Below, piece by piece: positions 14,653-17,453 of a DNA stretch of 17,453 nucleotides. The translations under genes and the position numbers were made by a program. Origin of the DNA: Methanosarcinales archaeon (GTDB lineage Archaea; Halobacteriota; Methanosarcinia; Methanosarcinales; Methanogasteraceae); assembly GCA_003661105.1 (NCBI GenBank), contig QMVM01000013.1, forward strand, positions 1 through 17,453, in the 5' to 3' direction. The notes under the pieces are model-generated. The model was not told where the DNA came from and did no database searches. It saw only the letters and a program-made list of their open reading frames with translations. Positions within the stretch are counted from its first letter, which is position 1; every line of letters starts with the position of its first letter.

Positions 14653-14662
14653 CCTATATAAA
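14653..14662 (-). promoter_or_regulatory. TATA-like box of the dockerin gene
   Basis: TTTATATAGG on the minus strand predicts a transcript start near 14630 and a leader of about 118 nt, much longer than for other genes in this window. Confidence 0.45.
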
Positions 14663-14666
14663 TGTT

Positions 14667-14689
14667 CTCATTACTATTATCATAATGAG
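14667..14689. repeat. Inverted repeat just upstream of the dockerin TATA-like box
   Basis: CTCATTA (14667-14673) and TAATGAG (14683-14689) with a 9-nt loop. A related copy (CTCATCACTATGATTATCAT) lies at 14622-14641 near the predicted transcript start. A possible regulator site. Confidence 0.35.
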
Positions 14690-14781
14690 GTATCTGACTA
14701 AGATAACCATCCACATCCAAAGCCGTATCAGGAATATACCATAGACTTGTTACCAATTAGTATTCACTTCCATCAAAAACC

Positions 14782-14807
14782 TTTAAATTAAATGAGGTAT
14801 ATCTCAT
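14782..14807 (+). promoter_or_regulatory. TATA-like box and overlapping inverted repeat for the IS5-like ORF
   Basis: TTTAAATTAAA (14782-14792), preceded by AAAACC, is a good archaeal promoter candidate for the ORF at 14848. ATGAG (14792-14796) and CTCAT (14803-14807) form a small inverted repeat at its downstream edge, where a repressor could act. Confidence 0.4.
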
Positions 14808-14847
14808 AAACTATGCTGAACATCGAGCGTTAGGCGACGATAGACTG

Positions 14848-15210
14848 ATGAAAGCTATTATCGGACTCTCCGCATCTGAATTTAGCAAACTGGTAGAGAG
14901 CTTTAGGGAAGAATTTCAAAATGAAGCGCAGAATAGGTATGAAACAGGAGTTGAACAAAGTACTAGAGAACGGAATCCCGGTGGTGGACGAATAGGAAAA
15001 TTAGAAAGTTACGCGGCGAAATTATTCTTCACCCTCCTCTATTTCAAGTGTTACCCCACTTTTAATGTCCTAGGGTTACTATTTGATCTCGACAGATCAA
15101 ATGCAAACCGTAATATCCGTAAATTTACGTCAATACTGGAGAAAGCACTTGGTAGAAAGATGCATTGGTGTTCGGTTAAGACGCAAGAATCCACTCTGAG
15201 CCATCACTAG
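14848..15210 (+). pseudogene. N-terminal fragment of an IS5-like transposase
   Basis: 120 codons. Residues about 50-104 match the helix-turn-helix N-terminus (HTH_Tnp_4 type) of IS5-group transposases: YAAKLFFTLLYFKCYPTFNVLGLLF, then DRSNANRNIRKF, then LEKALGRK. In intact proteins this is followed by a DDE catalytic domain, absent here. After LGRK (about position 15160) the sequence no longer looks like the family and the frame stops at TAG. I infer that the neighbouring IS4-like element inserted there. The remaining half of the gene is not in the window. Confidence 0.7.
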
Positions 15211-15233
15211 CTTAATATACAATAACTACAATC

Positions 15234-15267
15234 GTGGTTGTCTGAGGACGATGGTATGGACAACCAC
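15234..15267 (+). promoter_or_regulatory. Hairpin enclosing the IS4-like ribosome site and start codon
   Basis: GTGGTTGTC (15234-15242) pairs perfectly with GACAACCAC (15259-15267). The 16-nt loop contains GAGG and the ATG at 15256. Insertion sequences are known to use such structures to block translation from read-through transcripts; the same role here is inference. Confidence 0.5.
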
Positions 15268-16245
15268 ACTAAACAAACTGACCCAAGTGTTAAATGTCTC
15301 GTGTAGATGTTTCCAGAGGAGTTTTTATGGAATCTCGATAGAAAAACTGGATTCGTCAAACGAATACGTAAGATCGATCCTGTTATATTCTTCTGGGTTC
15401 TCATACTCGGATTTGGGGGTCGATTTTCTCAGATCTATCAGAGCACTTGAACGACGATATGAGAAAGAAGTGAACATAGAATTGAGAGATGGCGCTTTAT
15501 ACGACCGATTCACACCAGAGCTGGTGGAGTTTCTTCGTGAATGCGTCCTGCATGCGATAGAATTTCAGGCGCAACAGCAATCTCGCGTACTGGGGGCGAA
15601 ATTGAACGGTTTCAAAGACATAATAATCCAGGACAGCTCTATTATCTGATTGTACGAGTCTCTCGCAGATCTGTGGCCTGCCACTCGCTCAACAAGGGTT
15701 GCAGCAGGGATTAAAGTTTCATGCATCGTGAGTGCAGTTGCGGATGGCGTAAAATCTGTCAAACTATTCCCGGAACGGACATCTGAAATCAAAACGCTCA
15801 GAATTGGCCCCTGGGTAAAGGATAGAATACTTCTCATCGACCTTGGGTTATTTAAGTATGGCATTTTTTATAAAATCGACAAATATAACGGTTTTTTCGT
15901 AAGCAGGCTGAAAAGTAATGCCAATCCAACAATTGTTACACTGAATAAGAAGTGCAGAGGAAATTCAATCTCTGTTGAAGGTAAAAAGCTGAAAGACGTT
16001 CTGCCACATCTTAAAAGAGGCGTGCTTGATGTGATGGTCGAGGTCAAATTCAAAAGGCGGAAATACAGAGGGGAACGAACCACTGTAACCAAACCATTCC
16101 GCGTTGTTGCGGTTCTCAACAAGGAGACTGGTGATTATCATGTCTATATGACCAATATTCAGGTTGAAAGATGGTCTGCTGAGGATATTGCCAGTTTGTA
16201 TGGTGCAAGATGGGGAATCGAGATGACATTCAAGGAATTGAAGCT
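15256..16245 (+). pseudogene. IS4-family (ISH8-type) transposase, multiply disrupted
   Basis: The gene starts at the ATG at 15256 (MDNHTKQTDPSVKCLV). It then has an in-frame TAG at 15304-15306; the same frame continues MFPEEFLWNL, then KIDPVIFFWVLILGFG. One extra G in the G5 run at 15415-15419 shifts the frame; the new frame reads VDFLRSIRALERRYE, then YDRFTPELVEFLRECVLH. A TGA at 15647-15649 interrupts IIQDSSII*LYESLADLWPATRST, where the DDE first-Asp region lies. The remainder is very family-like: RTSEIKTLRIGPWVKDRILLIDLG with the second Asp, and SLYGARWGIEMTFKELK with the catalytic Glu. Similarity stops at about 16245 where another element begins, so the C-terminal helices are lost. It is inactive unless stops are read through. 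Confidence 0.8.
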
Positions 16246-17453
16246 ATGGCGTCATTATGGCGTTGGAAAAGTTAAGTTTGAAAAACCACCCCTCGACCGA
16301 GCATCCAACTTCGAGCAAGTCTACAAAATCCTCCAGAATTTCCATTCTTTTGGCATCAGAGAACACCATTTCCTTGCGCATGTACGGTCTTATCAGATCC
16401 CTCGATCTACGGATCTCTTCTGGCGTTATATCCTGAATCTCCCGAATAAAGTCTTTCACGTCGGATAATACCTCCTTCGCATACGTCTCGTTCTCCATAT
16501 TTGAAAAAATCGCTGTTAGTGCGCCGTAATGAGCCATTTCATTTGTTGTTCTTGTTCTTCCGGTCCGTCTCCGTATGTGCATTCTGCTCCATCTGTGTCC
16601 CCGCTCTTCGATATTGTCGTCCCGCATGATTTCCACTACATTTCCAAAATGGTCTTTCACTTCCACGAAAAGCTCGTCCGCATGTTGTCTGCAATTTTTC
16701 GTTATCTGTCTTGCTGCCCGGAGGAGCTCACCTCCATGGGTCTTACCAGCATTATCAATATCAGCAAGAGTCGCCACCATGTCTTCTTTCATTTTTTGAG
16801 CGTTGGTGGGCGCCGTCTCACATCCATTCTGACTCAGGTGCCTGCCAACCCGCAGAGTTGTCCTCACCATTTCAAACCAGCCCCATATCTCTTTAATGTT
16901 AGTATATTTGGTGTTAACATTTGCATTACCAGTAATTGCATCCAATTTATTAGAAAACTCAACTATTTCAAAAATATCAAGGTTATAAGATGCATTCCAC
17001 TCAAGGATTCTTCTGTTCATGTTTTTAACCTCTAAAACTCTGTTCATGATTTCAAGGTATGGTAGAACAAAAGGATAATTAGAGCTCCGATCACGGCTAA
17101 TAAGCAGATGTTCTATAGCAAGAGCGATCCATTTGAGTTCTGCGATGACTAAAACGTTTTCAGAGTCGGGACGTACCATAGTTTCGATATCGGCTTTCAT
17201 TCTTTTGAGTTGACTTAGAATTCACATTCCCACAACGTTTTTTCGGAACGCGGCATATCTCTCTTTGAAAACAACTTTTCCAAGGTTCTTGACGAAATGG
17301 TAGTGACATATTTGCTGCCCCGACCCTGGAAAAACCTCAGTTGCAGCATCACGAATTCGTTTGCTCACATCTATAACGACGACGATTGGAGTTCCGTATA
17401 ACGAGTTCAACGCTTGCAGAAAAGTCTTTACGTACTTTTTACTTTCCGTTGGG
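16244..17453 (-). pseudogene. MULE-like DDE transposase, partial, with in-frame TGA
   Basis: The gene enters from beyond the window end. The first visible part encodes SKKYVKTFLQALNSLYGTPIVVVIDVSKR, then QQICHYHFVKNLGKVVFKERY; the CHYHFVKNLGK motif with the preceding Asp is typical of MULE/IS256-like DDE transposases. A TGA at 17222-17224 breaks the frame, but the same frame reopens and encodes over 300 further residues, ending with a basic segment RRRTGRTRTTNEMAHYGAL that looks like a conserved transposase C-terminal region. The last residues (VEGWFFKLNFSNAIMTP) run into the IS4-like remnant, so the gene end or boundary is near 16245-16290. I cannot name the IS family with confidence. Confidence 0.6.

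Larger units (their letters stand above)
14527..14847. other. Structured intergenic region between dockerin gene and IS5-like remnant
   Basis: No gene. It holds the dockerin leader hairpins (14572-14617), a TATA-like box for the dockerin gene (14653-14662), a repeated CTCAT-ACTAT-TTATCAT motif (14622-14642 and 14667-14682), a 7-bp inverted repeat (14667-14689), a 10-bp direct repeat AATGAGGTAT (14684-14693 and 14791-14800), and a TATA-like box for the plus-strand ORF (14782-14792). Confidence 0.5.
14848..17453. mobile_element. Nest of three broken transposable elements
   Basis: An IS5-like 5' fragment (plus) is interrupted by an IS4-like element (plus), whose 3' end is in turn cut by a MULE-like transposase gene (minus) that runs past the window. 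Boundaries near 15160 and 16245 are inferred from where protein similarity breaks off; no target duplications could be confirmed by eye. Confidence 0.6.

Noticed and set aside
14527..14847. CRISPR-like array from the repeated motifs
   Set aside because: Repeats are short, imperfect and not regularly spaced, and no cas genes are present.
15251..15649. A single 132-residue protein starting at 15251
   Set aside because: Its first about 55 residues are an out-of-frame reading of the IS4-like N-terminus; only the part after the G5 run is genuine transposase.
16246..16468. Extension of the IS4-like plus-strand frame to 16468
   Set aside because: After FKELK the residues match the antisense of the minus-strand transposase, not the IS4 family, so the true similarity ends near 16245.
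15647..17224. Genome-wide reassignment of TGA to a sense codon
   Set aside because: DRG, CBS regulator, Lrp, gatB, glycosyltransferase, DHH nuclease, dUTPase, L30e, S12, S7 and the dockerin protein all end in TGA at the expected family length, so TGA works as a stop here.

Overview
The window looks like part of a euryarchaeal chromosome. Archaeal-type genes are present throughout: a DRG-family GTPase, GatB, an archaeal RecJ/DHH exonuclease, archaeal dUTPase, COG1102-type cytidylate kinase, L30e and a short two-KH NusA. AT-rich TATA-like boxes lie 25-40 bp upstream of several starts. A secreted protein carrying both cohesin-like and dockerin modules, plus Methanosarcina-like transposases, would fit a Methanomicrobia, ANME, Syntrophoarchaeum or Archaeoglobus-type lineage. 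The order cannot be fixed from this sequence alone.

Layout. Positions 97-4631 (minus strand) hold four housekeeping or regulatory genes: a DRG GTPase, a winged-helix/CBS regulator, an Lrp/AsnC regulator with no canonical start codon where homology wants one, and gatB. Positions 4880-8752 (plus) form a tightly packed operon: GT2 glycosyltransferase, protein-L-isoaspartate methyltransferase, DHH exonuclease, dUTPase and cytidylate kinase. Most junctions overlap or abut. A second plus-strand operon at 8810-10651 carries L30e, NusA, S12 and S7. This is the middle of the archaeal rpo-str cluster, but here it has no RNA polymerase genes in front and no EF-2/EF-1A behind.

From 10652 onward the window becomes accessory. 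A gene-poor stretch with a 12-bp hairpin and gene debris leads to a transposase remnant (11301-11525). A 941-residue secreted protein follows on the minus strand (11687-14512): signal peptide, right-handed beta-helix, FN3-like, cohesin-like, Ig-like and dockerin. Its upstream region is unusually structured, with a TATA-like box about 140 nt before the start, repeated flanking motifs, and a roughly 118-nt leader containing two mutually exclusive hairpins.

Positions 14848-17453 are a nest of broken transposases: an N-terminal IS5-like piece, an IS4-like (ISH8-type) gene and a MULE-like gene running off the window. The IS4-like gene has two in-frame stops and a one-base frameshift; the MULE-like gene has one in-frame stop. 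I see no complete novel defence or metabolic system. The best candidates for something new are the cohesin/dockerin protein with its structured leader, the low-complexity expansions inside two housekeeping proteins (dUTPase and L30e), and the pattern of interrupting stop codons in the transposases.
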